Source: Lingula anatina
Lineage: Eukaryota; Brachiopoda; Lingulata; Lingulida; Lingulidae
Length of the DNA stretch: 64,000 bases
Assembly (NCBI RefSeq): GCF_001039355.2
Contig: NW_019775303.1
Coordinates: 91,664-155,663, forward strand
Direction: 5' to 3'
The translations under genes were made by a program, and so were the position numbers. The first letter of the stretch is position 1; every line of letters starts with the position of its first letter. Positions 54,901-64,000 of this stretch are shown here, in pieces. The notes below the pieces were generated by a model. The model searched no databases and was not told where the DNA came from. It saw nothing but the letters and a program-made list of their open reading frames with translations.

Positions 54901-56402
54901 TTCGGCTGGTCATAGTCATAGTACGAACAGATTGCTGCCTGTAGATTCCTAAAAATATATATCATAAAGGGAAGAGTGAACAACATATCTTGCTTTCTGT
55001 CAAATTCTTTTAGGATTTGTGAGATAGGATTGAACATTTATAGCAGTAGTGCAGACTGAGAGAAACTACAGACACAGGAAAAAAAATACATAAAAAAGTC
55101 AAGAAAAAGAAACAATATAAAACAGCTGGATGCTACAACCAGTGGTTGACTCACCATTGAGAAGAAATATATGAAACTACACATTGACTTCACAGTACTG
55201 TCTGGTGTAATAAGGACAACACTGTTGTGATGCACAGGTTGTATGAGATAGCAACAAAGTTACAACTGTTAGACAAGTTGGACAAAATAAAATAAAAAGA
55301 AAAGTTCATATTTCTGACGAAAAAAATATCCATCCTAAATATCCATCCTAAAAACAAAGTATCAAAGCTCAAATCAAAGATAAACTACCTTGAAGAACAG
55401 TAAGAATGAAATAACATATTATACGCAGGATAAAAGACCAGGGGATTGAAGAGAGTGAGAGCCGAAAGGAAGCCAAAGGAAAGACAAAGGTATTTATGAA
55501 AGAGGTGTTAGAAATAGACCGAGCCAACACAGAAAACATGGTGATCAAATGTGCACATTGTCTACATTCGCCCTGAAGAATCCCACTCCTGAAAACTGTC
55601 AAATTTAATAACTACAAAGACAGGGAGACTGTTCTAAGGAGAGCCAAAGAAATTATTAGAGGTAATAGGAAAATGAATGTGACACAAGGTTCTCCAAGAA
55701 ACATGAAATAAGTAAGAAGGAAATCTGCTCCCTTCTTTTTGCAGGCAAGAGCAGAGAGGAAAACAGCTTTTGTGAATTATGACAAGCTTGTTATCAATAG
55801 GAAAAAGTAGATGAATGAAGATATGGTCAAACAAAAGAAAGATAGGAATCAGGCCAAGGTGATTCAGAAAATAAAAAAAGATACCAATAAAAAAAGATAA
55901 CTTTCAATGCATCATTAGGAACACAATGGGTTGAAAAACTTCACAAGAAAAGTGAGTACTAGTTCTAACAAGAATAGGAATCCTGAGTTGCTTATATTGT
56001 AAGCACGAATTTGAACTATTTATAATAAATTTTATATTATATCTTTTGTGTGTGAGGTAAAGCTATGGACATGTATGAAACTCAGCCACTCCCCATCCAC
56101 AATACCAGTCGATGACTTTGAAAATCTTTGATGGCCATTGCCATTGTATTTACGTGGATTCTATCATTCAGCCATAAATATTACAATTATGACCTTTTTG
56201 TGGAATGTCTTCAATAAACCCTTTCTGGCAATCACGATTACTCTTACCAATTGTTCATATCCAGAAAAAAAGCACATCCTTGCGGATTCAGCTGATTATC
56301 AAGAACTCTTTGGAACTCGGATATCAGGACCTCCTTGTCTGTGGTACCTAAACAGCTAAACTGCTGCACAAAATTGGCTTCCAAGTCGCTATCCACCTCC
56401 AT
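51924..56402 (-). CDS. ILRUN: ILRUN (C6orf106 orthologue), UBA-like and NBR1-type FW domain protein
   Basis: Five coding exons (minus strand): 56402-56248, 54948-54794, 53266-53069, 52647-52391, 52010-51924; 283 aa (human 298). The N-terminus holds FSCLGTTDKEVLISEFQRVL and FFLDMNNWNLQAAI, the UBA-like helical region. The FW domain follows: DITIGEGESVPPN, FVKTWRIQNTG, GDQLGNVERAVVE, MFSPSAVGTYQGKWRM and YFGDVIWVILAVDEGGLLGV. The tail is low-complexity with a conserved NPFASPNK. Human ILRUN binds p300/CBP and IRF3 and dampens interferon and TNF transcription. The fourth exon ends in a Cys/His/Arg-rich stretch (VCCGDHERFCRAH) that I do not recall from vertebrate ILRUN. A decayed LINE piece lies in intron 1 and a 511-bp foldback element in intron 2. 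Confidence 0.93.
53518..54028. mobile_element. Foldback MITE (GTGATCACGGTCTGTGCC family), 511-bp long copy
   Basis: Both arms run over 150 bp: GGCTTCATTCACATGG pairs with CCATGTGAATGAAGCC, and inner blocks include GTGATCACGGTCTGTGCC, AGCTGTAATTAATTCTCAG and GAGATTCTGATACCTTGACG with their inverses. TCA flanks both sides (53515-53517, 54029-54031). It shares its outer arms with 11501-11741 but carries an extra central segment containing a NRF1-like GCATGCGCAG. It lies in ILRUN intron 2. Confidence 0.82.
54654..54696. repeat. 45-bp repeat ending at an N
   Basis: AAAATTAAATTTTCACAAAA with flanks occurs at about 54316-54361 and again at 54654-54695, the second copy ending at an N (54696). It is in ILRUN intron 2 and is probably a local assembly join. 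Confidence 0.6.
55505..55809 (+). pseudogene. Decayed LINE ORF1 (L1-type, transposase-22-like) fragment
   Basis: Broken frames on the plus strand read like the end of an L1-type ORF1 RNA-binding protein: VLEIDRANTENMVIK, then VKFNNYKDRETVLRRAKEI, and later FLQARAERKTAFVNYDKLVI. The characteristic NYKDRE-VL-AK and YDKL motifs are recognisable. Stops and frame changes separate the blocks. It lies antisense in ILRUN intron 1. No reverse transcriptase portion is seen. Confidence 0.65.
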
Positions 56403-57201
56403 CGTACGCCAAACGGTACGGTAACATTCAACGTTTTTCTTTCTGTGAGTGTCAAATATATATATTCAAGATTTTTTTCATCAAGTAACATTGACATTAC
56501 CTTGCCACAACAACGTTGTGTGACGTCACCGTCACCAAACTGCGCATGCTAGTTTCGAAATGCATTGTGGGTTCTTCATGTAAATTAGCCATGTGCGGAA
56601 GATAACATTGTAAACATAAAAGAACTGACGTGTTTGAATAAAACCGATATTTGATTATATAAACTTCCCAGCTAAGATTAAAAAATAATTAAAAGTGTAA
56701 GTAGTCGTCATTACAAATATAAACCAAGTTGATTTATATGTTTTCCAATTTGTGTAACCCACAATTTTTTCACAAACTTTGAAAAAAAAGTTCGGTGTCT
56801 ACCCATCGACGACAGTCTCGGGTGCGCCGAAGTTGTTTTAGTCTTTCTGTTTTAGTCTTTCTGGAATCTTAATCTAAGGATGCTTTACTCTAAAACAAAG
56901 GATGTACATGTATTTCGAGATACTATCATAGTGGACATATACAGTATTTATGCCATATAATATGTAGTAATTTATAAATTACTTTTTTAATAAAATTATT
57001 TTAAAGTTTGGAAAAAATATTGAGGCGTCTGAGTTATAATCTTATTGCATTAACCTCTATATGTATGTCATTTATTGGAAAGAACTTCAGTCAGGTTTAA
57101 AGGATGCTTCAGTTGTAAAGTGAGTAACTTCAATTATCGTTTCATCTCGATCTCCTGCTATATAAAATTAGGCTCAGCGTTGAAGGTTTAGTACATGTAT
57201 A
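56403..57201. other. ILRUN upstream region, no recognised gene
   Basis: Immediately upstream of the ILRUN start. It contains short GC-richer stretches near 56400-56580 that fit a promoter. No coding exon is recognised. Confidence 0.5.
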
Positions 57202-58452
57202 TTAATTGGCTTCAATATTTCTTACTATTATATTTTATATGCTTCTTTTTGAATATAGTATATATTGTCAGATTTGGTCAGTCGCACCCATAGCGAGATT
57301 GCTGTACCGGCCTCTCTTAGAAGACACCAGAAAAATAAGTGTCGGATTCAGTTACAGTCGAGTGAATAGATCTATCTCTGTAAAGCGAAACAAGATGTTG
57401 TAACCATAGTGCGATAACTACGACTTTGAGTTCGTTCAGAATTATTATAAAGGGAGACCAAAATATCTATTTAAAGTGAAACACACAAATTTAAGAGATT
57501 AATTTTAAACAACTGCGTATTTGACGAGCATAACATTAGAATCGTCCTTATACATGTACCATCCCTTTTTAACTTCTCCAATATAATTACTCTATTACGT
57601 GTTTCTATATACATATGGCCTTTACATGTTTTGAAATAGATTAAACTTTTCTGCATAAACTCAAATTTTGCTTCTTTTCATTCTTTTTGTTGTCAGGATT
57701 ACATGAATTTTGACAGACCTACCTATTTGGGCATGAGAAATATATACCTACATGGATGTTGTCTCGCTGTTTTCAGCTGAGGGTGACTCATGTGCACCCC
57801 TTTATATGTTTTTAATTTGATTTTGCAACCTTGTTTAGATTTTCACACAGACTTAGATTGCATTTAACGGGAAATAATGAGTTCGGCGATTCTACAGTCT
57901 GTATATCTTTAACAAACCGGATTTGTTAAGTCAAACTTTGTTGTTCGGTTTTTATGTATCTTTTTACATACTTTTGTCATGTTTAATACACTTTATTTGT
58001 TTAAAAAATATCGACATTCATACACAGTTTATTATAATATTATTCTCAAGTTTTGTTTAAATTTCATTTCTACAACTGATTAAGTTTGACGTTACATGAT
58101 ATATTTTTTATACAGTTAGGGGTGTGTAGATCATTTATATTAAATTACAGACCCAGCTGAGAAAAGTGATATCAAGGCATAGTTTCGGTAGATATCACTC
58201 TTCTGAGGTCCGAAAAACAGCCGAAACCAATATACTTTACTGAATTTTTTTGTGTTAATCTATGCAATGACTTCAGTTCTCATTATATTTGAATTGAAGT
58301 TCATTCTAAAATCGCTTGAAAAAAAAAAGAAAGAAACCATTAGGCTCCTGAGGCTTCATTTGCAAATAGCGGAGGCATGAATAAAAATCACCACATTACT
58401 TAATTTAGAAAAAAATTAAAAACCAGAGACTTTTTTTTTGGGGGGGGGGGGG
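57202..58452. repeat. 1.25-kb direct duplication, copy 1
   Basis: Starts TTAATTGGCTTCAATATTTC and ends with T9-G13 immediately before the N at 58453. It is over 98% identical by eye to 58734-59990. It holds a 65-codon frame (57206-57403) ending SVKRNKML, preceded by a possible acceptor TATTGTCAG at 57270; no function is recognised. Either an unmerged haplotype or a recent mobile-element copy. Confidence 0.85.
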
Positions 58453-58733
58453 NTTTTCCCATACTTACCAATGGTTAATGAATCCATTTTTACATTCAAA
58501 GTTAGTCCCTGGTTTTTTTCTAAAAAGTTTGGTTTTTTGTTAAAATCTCTTAAGAGATTTTAACAGAGTATAGACATCAATGGAGGTCACGTGGTCTAAA
58601 GACAAGTTCAAATATCAGAATAAAAGCTATAACTGCTGTTTTCTTGGTAAAACAGAATATATTATATTTCTATGAGTTATTCACAAGGTTTCTATTGTGA
58701 AATATAGGTCTCATACGAAGAGTTATTATCCCT
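58453..58733. other. N and unique spacer between the 1.25-kb copies
   Basis: One ambiguous base followed by 280 bp of sequence not seen elsewhere in the window, including a short palindrome around CTCTTAAGAGATTTTAAC (58550-58564). No gene is seen. Confidence 0.6.
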
Positions 58734-59990
58734 TTAATTGGCTTCAATATTTCTTACTATTATATTTTATATGCTTCTTTTTGAATATAGTATATATTGT
58801 CAGATTTGGTCAGTCGCACCCATAGCGAGATTGCTGTACCGGCCTCTCTTAGAAGACACCAGAAAAATAAGTGTCGGATTCAGTTACAGTCGAGTGAATA
58901 GATCTATCTCTGTAAAGCGAAACAAGATGTTGTAACCATAGTGCGATAACTACGACTTTGCGTTCGTTCAGAATTATTATAAAGGGAGACCAAAATATCT
59001 ATTTAAAGTGAAACACACAAATTTAAGAGATTAATTTTAAACAACTGCGTATTTGACGAGCATAACATTAGAATCGTCCTTTTACATGTACCATCCCTTT
59101 TTAACTTCTCCAATATAATTACTCTATTACGTGTTTCTATATACGTATGGCCTTTACATGTTTTGAAATAGATTAAACTTTTCTGCATAAACTCAAATTT
59201 TGCTTCTTTTCATTCTTTTTGTTGTCAGGATTACCTACATGAATTTTGACAGACCTACCTATTTGGGCATGAGAAATATATACCTACATGGATGTTGTCT
59301 CGCTGTTTTCAGCTGAGGGTGACTCATGTGCACCCCCTTATATGTTTTTAATTTGATTTTGCAACCTTGTTTAGATTTTCACACAGACCTAGATTGCATT
59401 TAACGGGAAATAATGAGTTCGGCGATTCTACAGTCTGTATATCTTTAACAAACCGGATTTGTTAAGTCAAACTTTGTTGTTCGGTTTTTATGTATCTTTT
59501 TACATACTTTTGTCATGTTTAATACACTTTATTTGTTTAAAAAATATCGACATTCATACACAGTTTATTATAATATTATTCTCAAGTTTTGTTTAAATTT
59601 CATTTCTACAACTGATTAAGTTTGACGTTACATGATATATTTTTTATACAGTTAGGGGTGTGTAGATCATTTATATTAAATTACAGACCCAGCTGAGAAA
59701 AGTGATATCAAGGCATAGTTTCGGTAGATATCACTCTTCTGAGGTCCGAAAAACAGCCGAAACCAATATACTTTACTGAATTTTTTTGTGTTAATCTATG
59801 CAATGACTTCAGTTCTCATTATATTTGAATTGAAGTTCATTCTAAAATCGCTTGAAAAAAAAAAGAAAGAAACCATTAGGCTCCTGAGGCTTCATTTGCA
59901 AATAGCGGAGGCATGAATAAAAATCACCACATTACTTAATTTAGAAAAAAATTAAAAACCAGAGACTTTTTTTTTTGGGGGGGGGGGGGG
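58734..59990. repeat. 1.25-kb direct duplication, copy 2
   Basis: Same start and same T10-G14 end as copy 1, with a handful of substitutions and a 4-bp insertion. Unlike copy 1 it continues without a break into unique sequence (CTGCGTATTGCATAAG). Confidence 0.85.
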
Positions 59991-60214
59991 CTGCGTATTG
60001 CATAAGTAGGCTTACCTAATTATAAGAAAAGTTTCCTTAACATGATCAGCAAAGCTTATTTGAAGGTTGTTTTGAATTGTTGTGAATATAATGAAATTTA
60101 ACACTAAAGCTTTACGTTAAGGAAGTGACTATATACCAGTACAGTAACTTATTCCAAAAGCAAGGGGTTATTTCATTACGTGCGCTCATCTTCAATCCCC
60201 TGCATCGTCACCTA

Positions 60215-60429
60215 CACCCCATTTCCATAGATTAGATCGACCTTCTTTAGATCGACCTAACTCCCTGGGGGTTCACGCTAAATAGCTGTCAGCCGGGCGG
60301 ACACGAAAGTTAATTACCTCCTTACAGCTTGTAGTAGGCGGGACGGACATCTAAGGCGGATTATCTGAAAGTAATCTAGTGAGACTCCCCGCGGGGATAG
60401 ATCGATCTAAAACCTATGGGAATAGAGCC
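60215..60429. mobile_element. Foldback MITE (TTTAGATCGAT family), copy D
   Basis: About 215 bp with ends CACCCCATTTCCATAGATTA and the inverse-like CCTATGGGAATAGAGCC, and the conserved interior CTCCCTGGGGGTTCACGC and TAATCTAGTGAGACTCCCC. CTA flanks both ends. It lies about 430 bp before the forkhead gene start. Confidence 0.75.
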
Positions 60430-60638
60430 CTATACTACCCGGCCCTGTATCATTCGTTATTCCCCTTCCATCGATTCTGAATGATATTTCTAAAAATGTT
60501 TCACTTTCGCGTCTCGTTTTTTTTTTATGTTTTGGAGTGTTTTACGCCTATTACACATGACTAAAAGACCACGCAAATGTGAAATAATGCACTGAATAAT
60601 GCCGTATCATAGGGGATGTGCAGTTGTCTTGAAAAACA

Positions 60639-60652
60639 CCGCCATCTAGTGA
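60639..60652. promoter_or_regulatory. Candidate CTCF-like site
   Basis: CCGCCATCTAGTGA matches 13 of 14 positions of the reverse-complement bilaterian CTCF core (SYGCCMYCTRSTGG). It lies about 210 bp upstream of the forkhead start codon. A single motif match is weak evidence. Confidence 0.35.
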
Positions 60653-60864
60653 TAAATAACACGTCGTCTGCTCAAAACAGGTGCCCGTCGTTTGCCGTTC
60701 GTGGTGTGTGCAAAAAATGACAAACCCAACCAACGACCAACAGCACTGTAAACGTGGAACTTATATTTCAATGAAATACATGTAGAGATTTGTGAGGAGT
60801 CTCGGATACAATTGTGAAGAGTGCAATCTCACTAGCTGACAAGGCGATTTCAAATTTTTTGACA

Positions 60865-63519
60865 ATGCCTCACTGTATTCCACAACAAGAACAAAAAGAT
60901 CATAGAACGATGGGACAAAACAGCAGAACTCCGATCCGAGGTGAAAATAACAAAAATGGACTGACATTCCTACAACAACTTGAACAAGTTGATCAATCGG
61001 AGGATGTTTGTTTTACTGAATTACAACAGTTACAGAAAGAAAGCCCAGAAATGGTTTTACGGGGCAATATTGATGCTGATCTACGTTGTTTGATGTGGTT
61101 ACCAAAATATACTTTAGACTGGATTTGTGACATTGATAAGATTGGAAAGAAAAAAGATGGTATGCGAGAAAAAAAAACAATAATCGTCGTTTGAAGTTTT
61201 TTAATAAGATGGAATATTCATTGGGCCTACATGTGATGCGACGATGTTACTTTAATTATGCCCAAAGTAATATTGGTTCTTCAAAACAATCTTTAACCAA
61301 TTAACCTAAGAGTAAACATGAAAATGTTTAACTCCAGATACTCTATTAACTTAATAAAACACTTAATATCAAGATTTTCCTTTGAAAATATTGTCAAAAT
61401 TTGCAATACTGTACATAAGTGGTGAGATGCTATTTGGGGAAGGCCTGATCTTTTATGTAATTATACCATTTCAGTATCTACTAAAAGACCAATTCAGAAT
61501 CTGCCATATAGCTACAATGAAATCCTTAAGATGGCGTTTGAGGAACAGGGACCTTTGACCGTGGAAGAAATTTATCAGTGGATTATGTAAGTTGTGGGAC
61601 AAATTTTTGTCTTTCCATTTGGCTATCAAAGAATCCCCTAACATCTAATATGATAATAAGAAATTGGAGGGACTCACAAAACAATAAATTTCTAATACAA
61701 AATAATTCATAAAGCAAGAGAGTAAAAGGGATACGTAGTTATTTAAAAAAATTCATAAATTTCATGTTTACATTTATTATTCATTTTTTAAATATTAATT
61801 TATTTACAGGAAGAAGTTTCCTTGCTTTCCAGACAAAGACTACTCATGGAAGGTATAACATTTTCTGCCTTTTCCTTTTTTAGGGGAGGGGGTGTTGAAT
61901 GGCTGGTTAAAGGTATTTAAAATTCATATCTTAGCTAGTGTTGTAGTGATAACATAATTTGATATTAATTGTTTTCCTGGATCATTTTTTTTTCTGTATA
62001 GACAACAGTTATTTTATTACTTAGGCATCAATAGAACTTTGAAAACTATTTTTATTTATACTTTTTCTTTTAAGAATTCCATCAGACAAAAACTAAGTAC
62101 AAATATATGGTTTGTCAAGTCAGACAAGACAGGAAAAAAGCATGAGTGGAGGTATGACAGAAAGAAAGAAGAGTATGCCAAAGAGCAACCTTCTAAGAGC
62201 CTGGAATATATCAAGTTGCATTGGGTGAGTGACCAAAAAGTAAAAGACTGCTGTCTATCTCTTAAGTGTGACTTCCAGCTCTAAAAATCACTTACATTGC
62301 TTCTCAACATTTTTAGTTCACATATTTTTCATCATATTTGAGACATTTTGACAGATTTTAACTTACCTATTAAGTATATTATTTTGCAAATTAAAACAGA
62401 AACTTTTGTTTTAAAGTTTTAGTCTTGTTTTATAGAAAAAGAAGAAGCTCCAACTTATGGCAAAGAGAAAACAAACCAAGGTCAAGAACACAGCTGTAGT
62501 TACAACAGCAACTACTATCAGTCCAGCAGTTCCAGTGCATCCATGGCAAACCATCCAATCTGTTCCAACTTTTTACCCATGGGTCACTTCCATGATAGCA
62601 CAGGCACCAACTGCTCCTGCCTCAGAGTTTAGCTCAAGCTTTCTTGAACTCATTTCACCTACTTTAGAGTACTCACGGATGGAACAGTCCCCATTTTCTA
62701 ACCTGCCCTCTACTCCCTTGGCCAAGATGACTCCATATAGGTGGCCAGAAAGTGGCAAAACAATCAGAGGTAAATGAAAAAAATATGGCACTGTCCTAGG
62801 GCGCATTCCCATAGATTTTAGAGTGATCTATCCCCGTGGGGAGTCTCACTAGATTACTGTCAGATAATATGGCTTAAATGTCCCTCCCGCCTACTACAAG
62901 CTGTAAGGGGGTAATTAACTTCCGTGCGTGCTCGGCTGACTGCAATTTAGCGTGAACTCCAGGGAGTTAGGTCGATCTAGTAAGATCGATCTAAATCTCT
63001 GGAAATGCCCTCTTATATTCCATCATATTAGTCTCTCTCCTTCACTGTGATGTGTCTGTACATATAGCCATCACCTGCATCCATCGTCGCCATCATGCAC
63101 TTTCATTAAAATATACCTTTACTTCCCAGAATAAACATTTGCTTTGCTTTTGGTTATGTAGTAAATCATATAAGTAACAAAAGTCTGGTACCAGACTAAA
63201 GTTTTGGAAAGATTTAACCTGAATGGGGTTTTAGTTATTGTATGGGTATAATTTCTTTATTATGTATTTCACATTTTTATTCTTAAACCTTTGACATGTT
63301 GCTTTCATGTAATAAACTGGCATGTTTTCATGCAGCTGGTCTATTTCTAATTTTTCAGGTTTGTTGAATCCCATCTCACATGATGACATTCTGTCAGAAT
63401 GTGGTCTTCTAGACATGCAACCAAACACAAGCACTATCCATTCTATACCAAGTCCAGCATTCAATATCCCAGTCAGCATTGCAGAAGCAGGGCAGGGTCT
63501 TTTTGATGAAATTGGTTAA
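60865..63519 (+). CDS. Divergent forkhead-domain transcription factor
   Basis: Six coding exons: 60865-61159, 61475-61586, 61810-61852, 62075-62224, 62436-62769, 63359-63519; 364 aa, phases close. The forkhead domain spans about residues 105-180: LPYSYNEILKMAFEEQGPL, then TVEEIYQWIMKKFPCF, YSWKNSIRQKLSTNIWFVK, and KKHEWRYD. PYSY, EIYQWI, FP, WKNSIR and FVK are family hallmarks. The recognition-helix Asn is kept but the canonical H-N of NSIRHNLS is Q-K. Before the domain, DLRCLMWLPKYTLDWI is an aromatic motif; after it a Lys-rich stretch (KKKKL..MAKRKQTK) may be a nuclear signal, and the rest is Ser/Pro/Thr-rich with no recognised domain. The start ATG is the first in frame after a stop at 60793-60795. 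It may be a FOXN/FOXR-like or lineage-specific Fox protein; I cannot assign a class. Confidence 0.82.
62799..63011 (-). mobile_element. Foldback MITE (TTTAGATCGAT family), copy E, reverse orientation
   Basis: Ends GGGCGCATTCCCATAGATTT and the inverse of AGAGATTTAGATCGATC. Interior GGGGAGTCTCACTAGATTAC and GCGTGAACTCCAGGGAGTTA are the reverse complement of copies A and C. It lies in the forkhead gene intron 5, 29 bp after the donor. Confidence 0.78.
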
Positions 63520-64000
63520 ACCTGGAGGATACCTACATTTCAGTGATACTTTGGGTCAAAGGAAGCCTACATACATTGCCTTTGAAAAAAAAAGGACTCT
63601 TTAAAATTGGACTGCACACCAAAAAGCATGTTTGGAGCATGTGCAGAAAAAGATTGGCCAAACTTACCATTACCTGCCAGATTTAAACATCTACCTACCT
63701 TGTGCAAGCTACTTTTAATGTTTTTGCCCCTATGTACAAGTTCATTTTCAATTAATTGAATATGCATTGCATGTGCTTCATGAAATTCATTTTATTTCAT
63801 AAAATCACAGAAAAGCTGCATGAAATCAACACACAAAAATGAATTATAGCTTTTCAGTTATTTTATGTTAGAAGGTACAAAACAAAAAAAAAAAAAGATT
63901 TAAATTCTCAAATGTAAACTTTCCATAAGAATTTCTTGGTAATAGTAGTGCTGCCAGTGCATAATTTTAAGTTTTTTTAAAAAAATCATTCATTTAACAA
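63520..64000. other. Forkhead gene 3' UTR, window end
   Basis: No further coding exon is recognised. No AATAAA is seen on the plus strand before the window ends, so the UTR probably continues. Confidence 0.5.

Noticed and set aside
57206-57403. 65-codon frame with possible acceptor, duplicated at 58738-58935
   Set aside because: Begins without ATG, has no recognised domain and no upstream exons could be linked; identical copies reflect the duplication, not selection.

Overview
This window is nuclear DNA from an invertebrate animal. It is AT-rich, with intron-dense GT-AG genes, AATAAA polyadenylation signals, many short foldback DNA transposons and TA microsatellites. The proteins are clear bilaterian orthologues. 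The small compact genes, heavy MITE load and a divergent forkhead gene suggest a lophotrochozoan, perhaps a mollusc; that placement is inference. Exon structures were built by hand from splice motifs, phase continuity and family similarity recalled from knowledge; no search was run.

Layout, left to right. (1) 2-3323 (+): 3' part of PPP1R15, the PP1 adaptor for eIF2alpha. (2) 4458-11030 (-): NCAPH2, condensin II kleisin, 18 coding exons, 620 aa. (3) 12749-37518 (+): LMF2, lipase maturation factor 2, 16 coding exons per transcript, 644 aa, head-to-head with NCAPH2 as in human. LMF2 carries two pairs of equal-length duplicated exons that look mutually exclusive. One of its introns hosts a complete antisense ROCO-family gene (19705-24307, 1109 aa). 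(4) 39286-42325 (+): myotrophin (MTPN). (5) 43551-45677 (-): RPS16. (6) 46589-50567 (+): thymidylate synthase (TYMS), head-to-head with RPS16. (7) 51924-56402 (-): ILRUN. (8) 60865-63519 (+): a divergent forkhead transcription factor of 364 aa.

Repeats: at least five families of foldback/MITE elements, several with matching target-site duplications; a decayed LINE ORF1 relic; a mariner-like relic; and two large near-identical direct duplications (3.2 kb inside LMF2, 1.25 kb upstream of the forkhead gene). The first copy of each large duplication stops exactly at a single N, so assembly artefact (unmerged haplotypes) is a serious possibility.

The genes are mostly unrelated housekeeping functions: translation control (PPP1R15, RPS16), chromosome condensation, ER lipase folding, dTMP synthesis, innate-immune transcription control. 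The most interesting biology is the paired alternative exons of LMF2, the conserved divergent NCAPH2-LMF2 promoter, and the altered recognition helix of the forkhead protein.
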